A stretch of 64,000 nucleotides of DNA, from the NCBI GenBank assembly GCA_001632425.1, contig KV425553.1, forward strand, positions 909,498-973,497, in the 5' to 3' direction. The position numbers were made by a program, and so were the translations under genes. This document shows positions 11,475-22,888 of this stretch, one piece after another. The first letter of the stretch is position 1. Each line of letters opens with the position of its first letter. The notes beneath the pieces were generated by a model that was not told the DNA's origin, searched no databases, and saw nothing but the letters and a program-made list of their open reading frames with translations. This DNA is from Neolentinus lepideus HHB14362 ss-1. Lineage: Eukaryota; Basidiomycota; Agaricomycetes; Gloeophyllales; Gloeophyllaceae.

Positions 11475-13359
11475 ATGTCCGTCTTGACCACCACCATCGA
11501 CAACGTCGACCCTCTAATCAATTACTCGCCGTCGAACCAATGGCCCGAGGGCGCGCGGGACACAGCTGGCGACCCCTACTTCGCCAGGTGTGTAGGTCAG
11601 TTTCCGCGTTACCCCTTTCGCTGACCGGCATTTCAGGTATTCCAACGGTGGCACCTTCACCCTCACAACTACAAACGGCGCATATGCTGAGTTTACCTTC
11701 AACGGCACCGATGTTACGATTTTCGGCGCAAAGAGGTCCAACCATGGCTTGTACTCTATCACGCTCGATAATGCTTCTGTGGGGACCTTTAACGGCTCTT
11801 CCAACGACCCCGTTGGCGTCTGGGGCCCTCTATACACCGTTAACGGCCTCGCGCAGGGTTCTCATACTGTCCGGATAACCCATGCGGGAAACACGGGCCA
11901 GTATTTGGATGTTGATTACGTGCGTCGTTTTATTTGACCATTGCTGGTCTCACGCTGAATTATAGTCTAGATTACGTTTAATTCCTCCATCACCTCTCAC
12001 CTCTCTACCGTCGACGACACCGATTACTCATCCTTCATCTACCCATCCACCGCTCAATGGAGCACAAGTGTCGCAAACGCTAGTCAATACAATGCCTCCA
12101 CGGGACAGTAAGCGTTCCTAATATCTTTCCACTTCCTTACTTAACAGGTTGCAGTATAACATGCCTAGGTGGAGGCACAGCGTTCTACATTTTCCAGGGC
12201 GACGCTGTTCAGCTCTATGGTGTGGTGGGCCCGAACATGGGCCAATACGAAGTCAGCGTCGATGGCGGCCCAGCCTCCCAATACAATGCCCAGAAACAGT
12301 ACTTCGCTGCAGACACGATGCTGTACGCCGGCAGCAGCCTCGGCTCCGGACAGCACAATCTGTCCATCGTGAACGTGGAAGGTCAGAGCGGGTGTCTCAG
12401 TGTTGACTACGCGCTCGCATCGCCGGCAAAGTGAGTCTAGTAACTTCCGGCTCCGCCGATCACAGAGCCTGCGGTGCTAAATTTACACCCTCTTTGCAAG
12501 ATTGTCTCCTTCGGGTGCATCAGCCTCGGCCAAGTCATCATCATCACATCACAGGTGTGGTTTAGCGCTAATTGTCTATTGTTGCCTGTTATGAGCATAT
12601 CTGACAACCTCTCCGCAGCTCGACAGGCGCTGTTGTGGGCGGTGTAGTCGCAGCCATCGTCGTCCTCATCGCCATTGCGGTAGCGCTCTTGTTACTCCTT
12701 CGGCGCAACCGCAGGCGCGCTAGCAGGCCCACACCTGGCCAGATGGATTTCACCATCAAGGATCCGTTCTCCACTGACGTTTCGCGGCCGCAGCAGTCCT
12801 ATAGCCCAGGATCGGGCTACCCTCTGACGGTGTACAGCCAGTACCAAGGCCAAGACCAGGGGTACCAGTCACCACAGCAGCAACAGTATTATCAGCACCA
12901 CCAACAGCAGCAATCAATGTCGGGAACGGGATACTTCTCGTCAACTATACAAGGCACTTCAGGAACTGTATACTCTCCAAGAAATGATCCTGAGGCGATG
13001 CCCGATCCGCATGACTACCAGCAGGTGCGTTTTGACAGTTCTTTCTCATCATTGGGAAGAGTAATTTGCTGAGTGCTATGGTGCTGCGCGTATATATATA
13101 TATATAGGGCAATAACATCGCGATGGTCGGACCGCCGTCTGGTGGGTACACGAGTCCGACGACCACGTACCGTACACAGTCGGATGGGAACCGTGTGCAG
13201 TCGACGTATATGTCCTCTGCCTCCTCGTCATCGCGGTCGCGAGACACTGGCCGTGGCACCAAGGCGAGGTATGTCTCCAACGACTCTCAGGCCCATCTGC
13301 AAGAGGAATCCGAATCCGACGACGTGCCCCCTGGCTATGATGAAGCAGTACACCGCTGA
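11475..13359 (+). CDS. Single-pass cell-surface protein with tandem ectodomain repeats
   Basis: Exons join(11475..11587,11637..11919,11971..12107,12155..12430,12501..12554,12619..13024,13108..13359) give 506 aa. Residues 1-135 and about 140-270 look like two related beta-rich modules: each has an aromatic-Gly-containing middle (TFNGTDVTIFGAKRSNHGLY; QGDAVQLYGVVGPNMGQY) and ends in a Asp-Tyr motif (LDVDY; LSVDY). A Ser-rich linker follows, then a strong transmembrane helix at about residues 291-315 (GAVVGGVVAAIVVLIAIAVA) with an RRNRRR stop-transfer sequence. The cytoplasmic tail is rich in Gln, Tyr and Ser. Many Basidiomycota encode such proteins with unknown ligands. No signal peptide is evident at the N-terminus, which is odd for this topology. 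The acceptor of the last intron is a TA run (13091-13107) without a pyrimidine tract. Confidence 0.8.
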
Positions 13360-13745
13360 CGGTGACGGATGTAGACGAACTTTTATTTTTGGTTTCTATC
13401 GCTGTTCGTATTCATACCCTATGCTTGTCCATCTCATTTCCTTCTCTTGGATTATTTCCCATGTTGCTGGGCAATACTTGAGCGACCTCGCATGCTTGTT
13501 GGATAGTGTACATTTTGTGTAAAATGGTCGCCCGGAGTCCACGCTGTAAGAATTGGACATGGGAGATATGTGAATGTACGAGGACCAACGAGCACGAGTG
13601 TGTATCACTAGATAATGCTATAATTCGCACTCTGAATCGGTATTAGATCAAGCTCCACGTCACTACATTACAATACTCTACGGTAACGACAACACGAGGT
13701 ATAAATTAGCAGTCCATGTATGGTACAGCCAAGCGAGTGTAAGTC
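13360..13745. other. Convergent intergenic spacer
   Basis: 386 bp between the stop codons of the membrane protein (plus) and the inositol phosphatase (minus). I see only probable 3' UTR sequence. Confidence 0.6.
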
Positions 13746-16700
13746 CTAGGTGTAGATGGCATAAGATCCGATGACAGGCCTGTGATCGCTCCGGCCTTCA
13801 AGGCGGCGCATGCCCCGGTCATCAAGGGTATTGTAGTTCAGGCAGACGACATCGCCCTTGCGCGGTCGAGCGGGTGTGGGCTCCGCGGTCGGGGTCGGAG
13901 GTCTCTGCAAGTTGCTGTGGCTTGGAATTGCCTCGCGGTTGAGGAATGGGAGAAAGCGCCACTTGTGTACAACTGGGATATGAATGGCGTCCTTCGGCAG
14001 TACTGGAGGTGGTATATCGGTGATGGGTGAATTGGTGCCGTGAGCTGGAGTTGTCATTAGGGTGATGTCTTCACTCGGTGCGGCGATAGTCTTGGATTTG
14101 GAAAAGGTTGTGTCGGCCGATCGACGTCTGCGCGAGCCAAAGAAATATGATACAGCTTCATGCGAGGTAGTTCTACCAAGGTGGGCGTGGGTGTCGGGCT
14201 GAGGTTGGAAGGTCTCAATGGACTTGGAATGCTGGAGTCTCTTTATGGGAGACTCTTGGTGAGACTGCGAAACGAATCGGGAGAACGGCATTGATAAGTC
14301 ACGGTGCTCCTCTTGATCAGAGTTGGGCGGAGAGGGAATTAGACTGAGACTGTCCCTCTTCTTGTCAAGATCAGCCGAGCCAACGGCCCCAATTGACTCC
14401 CGCCTTCTGGACACTCGAGGCCGGAAGTGCGAAAAGAAAAGGCCGACTCGAGAGCGTGCGGAACCATTATGAAATTCCTCATCAGGTCCAGGTGGAGGGT
14501 TTACGGTGGATTTCCACAAGATACGATCACACCTGGGTCGTCATTAAATGATACTCCCCAAGATATAGAACACATATACATACCAACTTGGAACTCTCTG
14601 TTTGGCCGAAGAGTCGTATACTCCTTTATCGGGGTCTTTCTCTTCCGTCTCCTCTTCAAGACTCGTCTGACGCGCAGACTTGACGGACCGGGCCCGCTTC
14701 AGAGACAACGGGCGCGACCGCTTCTGCTCATCAAGCTTAGTTGGCACCTCCGAGGAAGCAGTATCAGAAACCATCAGCGGCATATGCTGATCATCGCTCC
14801 GACTGTACCGCGAAGGCTCATCCGTACTCCGACGGCGACGAGGATACGCAGCCCTCGTAAAACTCGCCACACTCGGCGAGATGAGCGCCTTCCACTTCCT
14901 CTTGGCCTTGTTCGCCGCCGTAATGATCGACAGTTTCTGCACGAGGTTGCCCGTGCTATGTACCTGCCGCGTCGGCGCCGCCTGCTCCTCCTCCGACTCC
15001 TCTTCCGCAGCCGTCCTTCGCGAGTGCACCGACGGCCAGTAGCTCGATGCGATACTCTCCGCCTCCTCTCTCTCGTCTTCCTCGTCTGCATCATGCTCCT
15101 CTTGTTCCTGGTCATCCCCGTCTTTCTCCTCCACCTCGGGCAACGCATCGACCTGGCTCCCCCGACTGCTCCCGCGCCCGTGGCCCTTCTTCTTCGGTCG
15201 CTTGATCGTCTTGAGCACGTCGTACTTGAACGTCGGCGGGAAGTTGATCGGGCCCTCGGCGAACCCGTCAAACGCGTGCCCATTCTGCATGATGTTGCGC
15301 AACTGGTCGAAAGCCAGAGCTTGTTCATACTCTTGCCGCGCGATCAGCCAGTCCGCGTGCAGCCGCGTCACGTCGAGTCGGAAGTTCAGGTCGCCGAAGA
15401 TGAAAGTGTAGTCGAACTTGTCAGTGAGATCTGCGAGAAATGCCGTCAATCTGGAGCTCAGGAGGTATGGAGGTAAACGCGCCTTCTGCCACAGCGCGAG
15501 GATCCTCAGGCTTCAAGAATGTATCGACCTCGAGCTCTGACTAGGTTGTCCGTCAACTGGCCGTCCGATAACCGCTTATTGAGTGCTATACTAACCTTGA
15601 TCTTCGCCCAATTAGCCAACCTATCATGCACCCTCTCTCCATGCGCTGTGCAATACGGTCAGGCGTCATCCAACAGTCCATCATTATGACGAACCTGCAA
15701 GATGCGCATTCACGAACAGTAGCGTTGTCTCATCCACCTGTAAACTAATCCCCACACCTCCCTTATTCCCCACTCTCCCTCCAATGAGCCCCGCCGTGAC
15801 AACCGACTTCGACGACCCTGACAGTAACAAATCTCATCCCATCAATCACATCGCTTAAATGCTCGCAGCCGCTCCGGCACTCACCTTTGACCAAGGGCTT
15901 CACATCCCGATGCGCATACACCGCCAAATATATCCCCATCAGCCGCTCCTTCGCCACGAGCTCGTACGGTCCCTTCTGCCCACCCTTCTTCACCCGCACC
16001 GCGATATCTCCCGTGGATAACGATCTCGTCGGCGGCTTCATCACCATCTGCACATCCGCCTCTGGTGCTTGAGTATGACTCGGGGCAGATTCTGAGACGG
16101 CCATTGTCGCCAAGCCCGTGCCGTTGCCGTTGCAAAACCAGTCCTCTAAGACGGATGTCCAGCCTGAAGGGGGGTGCCCGGCGAGCATCTGGGTCTCTAA
16201 TAGTTTCTCCTTTTCGCGTTCTTTTTCCTTTTCTTCTTTGCTTTTGTCCTTGAGCTTCAGACCGGCCCCCAGGCCTAGGGTTATACCTGCGCAGGTCTCG
16301 GTACGGTAGCACTTTTACCCATAGTAAACTGTCGCACCTGATGAGCTTGGGCATTCCTGACCTGCCCTGTAACGCACTTGAGAATGATGACTGCAAACCG
16401 AGGTAATAGAACTCACACCACAACAATATGATAAGGATGGCTATCGTCCAGGGATAACTCCGGTAACCCCTTCTTCTCCTCATCCTTCGGTGTAGGTGTA
16501 TACGGCGGGACGACGCCTAACAGTTCCTCAAGATTGCCCTGATTTACCTTATATTAATTCCCCCACTTGACACCGAAGCAGAATGAAAACGCACCTTGGG
16601 CAAAGAATCATGCATATTCCACGTCACAATCCTTACCTTCAACACCTTCGGCGGCTGTTGCTGCTCCTTCACACCGGGGTTTACGTAGGTAGAGCTCCAG

Positions 16701-17016
16701 CGCCGGTTTGACGAGACGCTCCTGTTACTGCCATGCCTCGAGACCGTCTGGCGTGGCGAGGTGCTGCCGCCATGGCCAAGGGCAGATTGGGGGGATGGCG
16801 GGGGGAAGAGAGCCTGCAGACGGGCGAAGACAGACTGCTGGCTGTGACTGTGGCTGCCGCTCGACCCTATATTTCGCGTTCTAGGCATGTATGCATTAGT
16901 CGATGGCGCATGCACGCACCTTGGCTGCTTCGGTGACTGTGCGGCACGATGGGTGGCCTCTCCTTCTCGTTGGTGTGCGGGGTTACATTAATGTGCGTGT
17001 CGACTCTGAGATCCAT
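13746..17016 (-). CDS. Inositol polyphosphate 5-phosphatase with large insertions
   Basis: Enzyme of the IPPc family, expected to remove the 5-phosphate of phosphoinositides such as PI(4,5)P2 at the plasma membrane or endosomes. Ten exons: complement(join(13746..14532,14584..15430,15483..15540,15596..15645,15695..15817,15885..16286,16338..16366,16417..16538,16595..16866,16920..17016)), 928 aa. Catalytic motifs in order: VTWNMHD, AGQECPSS, GLIGGRVGNKGG, FVNAHLA, DYTFIFGDLNFRLD, PPTFKYD, PSWCDRILWKS, SDHRPV. Two acidic/basic low-complexity insertions of about 200 aa each interrupt the domain, one between FKYD and PSWCD, one between CDRIL and SDHRP. No SAC1 domain is present, so it is not a full synaptojanin. 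The 52-nt intron at 15431-15482 needs a GC donor to restore the AEDLTDKFDYTF sequence. Start at 17016 chosen because it splices in frame into the SSGSHSHSQQ segment. Confidence 0.88.
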
Positions 17017-18202
17017 GGCGAGCGGGGGCAGAGACGCATTAACGAGAGTCAGGGTATAGATTATTGACAGGAGGTGTGGCGATCATAGTTTGGCACTGGT
17101 GGCCTTGACGTCGCGCTGCCGTAAAGTGCCGCGGGAATATTGCTTCCAATTGTAGAGATACGGCATTCGTAACGATAACAGTACGTATTTTGTATTTGGG
17201 CGGTATATAACACGACACTAGGGACAAAAGTAAAACAGACAGCATAGAAAGATGGCGGCGAGCTCCAACCCAAGGGAAATGACGCTCGAAGGAGGGTGCG
17301 AATACGGAGTCACGCGAACTAGTTTGCTTCAACAACGGCGTCTATTGCAAAGTCACGGTAGCCTATCTGTCTAATTCAACATGCATGTAGGGGTGCAGAC
17401 TGATTTGAAGAGTTATCTGCGAGATTGGAGAAGCCTCCGCCAACAGCGACGCAGAGCAGAATGAGTGGATATCGATTCGCATAACGTTCACTACTAAGAA
17501 GGCGTCGTGTATTTATAGGTTCTAAGAATTAACCTAAAGGAGGGCAGATGGTCCACCAGAGAAGATTAGCCTGTCAGGATGCAGAAATGCAGAAATATCT
17601 TTTTCTGGCTCGACTCTCGTTCCAGCGATTCCTGACAGAAGCGCTGACACTTCCTAAGTGATCCTGCCCCGAATCAGAAAGACAGACAAGTTGGTCCAAC
17701 TTGATTTATGATGGTCTGCTTGATGATGAGGTGAGTTAATTTGCTGCATTGATGTCGGAAATTTCCGAACTGCCCTTGCAAGGCCCGGCAAGGCTAACTA
17801 TTCTCTGAGAATGCCCGGATCATTATAATGGTCTTGCCATGGGCCTTGCCATGGACATCTAAGGTCCAAATATCACGGAATTGCCTTGTCAGGTCATGGC
17901 AAGACGGTCTCAAGGTCCTCAAGACTTTTCCCTTGCAAGGCGAATCGGGTTTTACCGACAATTATTGTGGGAACAGCCTGGCCATCATAAGCGCTACCGC
18001 TTGTTGATACTTCGACGTCCTGCACTCTGACAGGAGGGATCGTTTTCGTGGGGATAATACAGTGACACATATATAGCGAGCGACAGGGCAAACAACAGAG
18101 AGCGTCCTTGTGTGTGCAATGGTAATACTGACGAATCGACCGATGATACATCTCCAACCCAAGAGAAACGAAAAATGAAGGACAAAAGGGATGTGGATAG
18201 AT
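17017..18202. other. 1.2-kb intergenic region with palindrome cluster
   Basis: Upstream of the inositol phosphatase gene and downstream of the SH3 gene, both on the minus strand. No gene is supported. Apart from the palindrome cluster at 17755-17941, there is a short tandem of ATGCAGAAAT-like units near 17578-17597. Confidence 0.6.
17755..17941. repeat. Dense cluster of perfect palindromes
   Basis: Within 187 bp lie TCGGAAATTTCCGA (17755-17768), CCCTTGCAAGGC at 17773-17784 and again at 17930-17941, TTCTC-T-GAGAA (17801-17811), CATTATAATG (17821-17830), and two CTTGCCATGG units (17833-17854), with an inverted CATGGCAAG at 17895-17903. The repeated CCTTGC/GCAAGG half-site suggests dimeric protein binding sites or a degenerate hairpin element. 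Function is inferred only. Confidence 0.6.
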
Positions 18203-19018
18203 TTAGAAAATCGCGCGAACCAATCCACCACCGATGGCAGCGCCTGCGCCGAAACCCACACCGCCTGCCGCAGAGTGGGCCATCTATCCGGTCGTGAGCA
18301 AAACCACAGCCCGCAAACAAAGCTAGGCTGCTTACTGTATTCCCATACTTCCCAAACTTGCTCTTCTTCTGCTCCTGCTTCGCGTCCTGCTGCAGCCCAA
18401 CGGAGTTTGTCCCGACGCTCGACGGGGGAGGCAAGTCCGCACCGTGGTGTGCGGCCATAAAGGGCCTGTACGCTGGCTTATCCGTTGAGTCGCGGGGGAG
18501 GGGCGGGACCGCGCGGGGACTGGCTGCCGGAGTGGGAGGGGTGTCGACCTTGGCGACGTGGTTGGCGGGGAACAGACCCTCTTTTCCGCGGACGCGACCG
18601 AGCCACCAGTCGTCGTTCGTCTCTTCGAGGATGTCGATGATGTCTCCCGGGTGGAAGGAGAGGTCGCTTGGGTCCTGATAAATGATAAAAAGGGTGATGA
18701 ATTGATGATACTGGAGCTGATAGAAGATTAACTCACCGAAGCCTCTTCATTGTAGGGCCAAAGGGCTTTGGCCTTGCCTATGATAGGGCGGCCTGCGGGA
18801 GGCGGCGGCACCGCTCGGGAACCCCTGGCAGCTGCAGACACAGCCGTTGCGTCCCCCCTGGACATAACATTATCTACACCAGAAGGCAATCTAGCCGTCA
18901 TGACCGACGCATCAGCAGCGGAGATGTAGCCTTGAGATACGAGGAACTCGATGTTCTGCTTCATCTGGGAGACAACATGGGTGAGGAGGGCGGCGGCTTG
19001 GGGCTCAGAGGCAGCCAT
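18203..19018 (-). CDS. Lsb1/Pin3-like SH3 protein, copy 1
   Basis: Exons complement(join(18203..18283,18336..18674,18737..19018)) give 233 aa. Layout matches yeast LSB1/PIN3: an N-terminal helical segment ([16 protein letters not shown]), one SH3 domain at about residues 84-142 (ALWPYNEE, DLSFHPGDIIDILEE, DDWWLGRVRGKEGLFPANHV), a proline-rich middle, and a small C-terminal exon encoding the conserved glycine-rich tail GFGAGAAIGGGLVRAIF. The yeast relatives bind the WASP homologue Las17 and localise to actin patches; the same role is inferred here. All key SH3 ligand-groove aromatics (ALWPY, WW, PANHV) are present. A paralogue with the same exon logic lies at 28518-29479. Confidence 0.87.
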
Positions 19019-19480
19019 GGTGATTATGTTGGAGGGAGACGGATGGCGAGGGGATAACCGGACAGTTTATGTAGCACAGCATGGTGTCTTATATACCATG
19101 GGAAATACGCCATGAGGGAGAAAAATCATCGGAACCGCAGTGATCAGTCATACAGGAGTCGATTGTGGTTACCCGATACTCTGTCCATCTTCAGCAACAA
19201 GCACTGGGGACCGAATGGCTTGGCGTCAAACATGTTATTCATACGCGTGAATGAATAGTACACAAAGCGACTGACTCAAAGTTACTGACTCAAAGCTACT
19301 AACTCAAATTTGAAGCTACTGACACAAAGCTACCTCGGAGTTGTCGTGTTGAGCGCCACAATCTGCCAAAGATACTAACAAGGCACGCTGTGTCACGTTG
19401 TCACTTCGGCAACCATTTTGAATGCCGGCGCTCAAGATTAGTGACCGATGCAGTTTTGTTCTTTTCCTCATCTTCCAGCC
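19019..19480. promoter_or_regulatory. Divergent promoter region, SH3 gene and pICln gene
   Basis: 462 bp between two divergent start codons. It contains a 14-bp tandem repeat (19271-19332). No TATA box is obvious near either start. Confidence 0.5.
19271..19332. repeat. Imperfect 14-bp tandem repeat, four units
   Basis: Units read CTGACTCAAAGTTA, CTGACTCAAAGCTA, a longer CTAACTCAAATTTGAAGCTA and CTGACACAAAGCTA. The TGACTCA core equals an AP-1/Gcn4-type site in the first two units, so the array could be a regulatory element of either divergent gene; that is inference. Confidence 0.7.
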
Positions 19481-20428
19481 ATGCCCCCCATAACTCCCAT
19501 TACTGCCGTCCCCATCTTCATCTCGCCAGAACAGCATAAAACCCTTGTCGAATCCACTCCCGCCTCCTTCAGCGACATCCCACCCGTCCTGCGTCACCAA
19601 GAAGAAAATGTGCTCGTCAAGCTCGACCCTGCTCTAGACGGCTTCACACGCGAGAATGATGCAAGAGGGACGCTGTATGTGATCGAAAGGTCAGGTGAGT
19701 CGCTCTGCTCCCATCTCGAGCGTACAGTCTGAGTGCGGTTTGATTTGCTCCGTCACGCAGCCTGCTCGTGTTCATGAACGTCTCCGGACGTGGCTTTCAG
19801 GTCGAATACCCCGCGATAACGCTGCACGCGATTTCGCGCGCGGGAGAGGGTCCATCGATTTACTGTCAATTGGACGAGGCTGCCGCGCAGGTGAATGGGG
19901 AAGGCGCGGAGGGCGGCGATGAGGTTGCTGATATGAGAGAGCTGAATATTATTCCACAAAATGAGTCTGCGCGTGAGTTCCGACATAGTTCGTATATCCT
20001 AAATCTATCCGCTCACCTCCCCCCACCTAGTCGAGCCGATATTCGAAGCTCTCTCACTCTGCGCCTCCCTCCATCCCGACGAGAACGACGACATGGATGA
20101 CGACGACGATGCCTTCATTGACGCATCGGAAGGGAACTTTGAAGTGTTCACCGGCGGTGAGGGCGAGGAACTCAGCGAGGTTGGGCGGGTGCGCAGCGAT
20201 TTCGTTAACACTAATCGCTATGCGCCTTATTAGCATTTTCCTCTCTCTCACATGGACTGGACAATGTTTCCGTAGGCGGCGTTGGAGCATCTTGAATCTA
20301 TCATCTATGATCCACACAAATTGATGCAAGATCAGGGTGGCGCGGAGGCGACGGAGGATGCGGAAGAGAGTGGCGATGACTCCGGTGAGAACAAAGTGCT
20401 GCTGAATGACAACGGTCGTCTAGTGTAG
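19481..20428 (+). CDS. pICln-like methylosome subunit
   Basis: Homologue of pICln (CLNS1A), the chaperone that holds Sm proteins and presents them to the PRMT5 methylosome during snRNP assembly. Exons join(19481..19689,19761..19972,20031..20188,20276..20428) give 243 aa. Visible family features are the PH-like fold: GTLYVIES followed by LLVFMNVSGRGFQVEYPAITLHAISR, then YCQLDE and an acidic loop, MRELNIIPQN, EPIFEALSLCASLHPDEND, and a long acidic tail (DDMDDDDDAF). Length is usual for fungal members. The first donor is the weak gtcagg; the nearby stronger gtgagt breaks frame. The gene is divergent from an SH3 gene. Function is by homology. Confidence 0.85.
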
Positions 20429-20755
20429 GTATTTTCGGTGATACCTTGTGCTGTAAAAGGTGTAGTCAGCACCATTCCGCTATTGCATACTTGGTGACAG
20501 ACATCAATGAGTTGGGTGACTGGGAACCTAGGTATGTTTGGTGCCCTCATGTCGCCTAGCTAGGGTTGCCAGCCCGGCCTGCAAAAATCGTGGAATACAC
20601 CATCAATCTTTTTTCTTCGCGGCGTTGCATGCGGCAGGTAGGAAGCGCGGTAATTGGTCGTTGTGGCCGCTGAATCCCCGATAAACCAGATAGCGCTATA
20701 TATGCCATTAGCGTGATCGGACATCTTGCTACTTAGATACTAGAGCGCTTTCGGC
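20429..20755. other. Intergenic spacer
   Basis: 327 bp between the pICln-like stop and the likely arrestin start; no motif or gene seen. Confidence 0.6.
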
Positions 20756-22655
20756 ATGGTTCTAAAGCTGAAGTACGTAGTCTCATCTCCAAGTACCCGT
20801 AACGATTCATACATGCTTGACGTTATATAGTTCAGCATGTGAGGACAACCACCTCAGACTTTGCCTCAGTACCTGTCCACATGAATGTCCTCAGAATAGA
20901 GCTTTCTCCTCCCGCCTATCTCGCTGACAATGCGGCATTGTACGTGCTCATGATATCTGGTATTTCAGGACATTTACTAAGGGCGCGAGTAGTCATCCCG
21001 TCTCAAACGTAGTCCGTGGAACGGTCCGCCTTGGTTGTGTAAATATCCCGTTGTCGACGCACGAAGGCTCGAGGGAGGTGACCAATAGTCTGCCACTCCC
21101 GGACGCTATGCGATCGGGATCGTCAGCAGCAGAGGCTGTGCCGTCGAGGCAGCCTGTAGAGCTAACGGAACACAGTTACGATATCTACGACAACTACGGG
21201 AAGCCATGGGCGACACTAACGATCAAGAGTCGTGCTCGGTCGCCCACGCTGCTCCCTGCGTACTACGAGGGTGATTCTATCACGGGCACATTCCATGTGC
21301 ATCAGGCCCGCTCGGATCCAGTAAAGGCTGTCATTTTGAAGGTAACTGACAGTTGAAATGTGCATGTGAGCGCTGAGCCCGCTGACGACACAGTCAAGGC
21401 TACTGGACGACTTACCAACACGCGTACGGGAGGGGAAGATATTTTCGTCCAGTTGAAACATACGGTCTGGTCCGCATCGGGCGAATCTACCGCAAAACTC
21501 AAGGGCTCCTATAGCTGGCCTTTCTATGTTGATTTGCCCCGAGAAGTCAGGGTGAACGGGGCCGCTTATCCGCTGCCACCTACGTTCCACGATAGGGATG
21601 TCCAGTGTACCGTCCAGTACGATATCAGCGTTCATCTGAAGCGCGGACGACTGCGAATGGATAGCAAGTAAGCTTGGATTGGCTGCGAAATGTGAGGTCC
21701 CTTATTTTTTGGGGCACAGGTTTGGCACCGCTATCGGCTTCGTCCCATATAGGCGCCCACCGGCCTCTTCTGCACTGCGACAAGTGTCGTACCTTGAAGG
21801 CCTTCCCTTGGTAGGCCCTGATGAGGATGACGAGGGGTGGACCTCCCTCCAGCCTGCGCGCATCTCGGGTATGATATTTAAAATACGTCCAGTCCAAGGA
21901 ATATGCGAGGTGAATGCCATTTTTTTGAGTCTATATGGTTAATGATCCGACGTGACCATGTACTAGTTATGGGTCGCCAATCCGGTATGTTTCCGCAATC
22001 CGGATATCACACCGCATACAGTGCTAAAGGAACTCCCGCATCGTGTATCAGACATGTTATACGAGGCGCAGTGCCATACCGTGTTTCCTTAATATCAGAA
22101 CCGATGATCGTCATGTCCTTGATCTTTTATCATCTCCAAAAGCCCCTAATGTACAATTGGTGCGAACGGTAGGGTTCCAGGCCACCAACAGGGGCGAAAG
22201 GGATATACAAGCCTCCGCATCTCGCACTATGATCGATGCAACTTCTACATCCGTTGTTGCTACTGCAGTGTGGTGGCCAACCTCAGGTCATAACAATCCT
22301 TCGCAAAACGAGCGGAGGCTAGAAGGTGAAATACACCTACCGCCTGACCTCCCACCGAGCTGTATCTTCCCGGGCTTTATGCTATCTGTAAGATAGACGT
22401 CAGATTTGTTTCAACGTCATCGATTCCAGCTAATCAAAAGACTAGTATACCATCGAGATGCGCTCTTTCGAAGCAACAGGATATTCAACAACATCCCACA
22501 GTACGGAGTCTTTGGCATCCCTTCGCGTGGAGGTTGTCACCGCTCATCCTACCGGCCCGCGAGCCAGACGATATGCTTCTCCGTCTTACCGACCAGCTAC
22601 GCCGCCTCGAAGCTTCTCTATGGATATGGCCGTCAGAGGCGGAAGGACTTGTTAA
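20756..22655 (+). CDS. Arrestin-like protein
   Basis: Member of the fungal alpha-arrestin-like group, expected to act as a trafficking or ubiquitin-ligase adaptor. Proposed exons join(20756..20776,20836..20939,20969..21351,21394..21667,21720..21909,21967..21984,22052..22387,22446..22655), 511 aa. N-domain features: RIELSPPAY, YYEGDSITGTF, DIFVQLKHTVW, LKGSYSWPF, LPREV, LPPTF. C-domain features: RFGTAIGFVP, LRQVSYLEGLPLVGPDEDDEGW, LWVANP, TRRSAIPCFL, AVWWP, LPPSC. Two points are uncertain. The first exon is tiny, and an internal ATG at 20881 is possible. The fourth junction (21351/21394) uses a weak gttgaa donor; the stronger gtaact donor at 21342 shifts the frame. An 18-nt microexon encodes LWVANP. 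No PPxY motif is seen in the C-terminal tail. Confidence 0.75.
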
Positions 22656-22888
22656 CTGTTGTGAAAGCGCCTATGCACCCATATCTTGAGCTTCTGCGCT
22701 TCGCTCACGAGAGATCTAGAAGTAATGAGACAGTGCACCCGCTCTGGAGGATCTTTACGAATATGCATGTGAACATCGGTCAGGATACTACAAAAAAGAC
22801 TACACCATAGATAATGATAAGTCAAAAAGTAAAACGCAAGAAATTAAATCGCTCCTCGCTGTAGAATCATAAGAAAATATCGCCTGGC

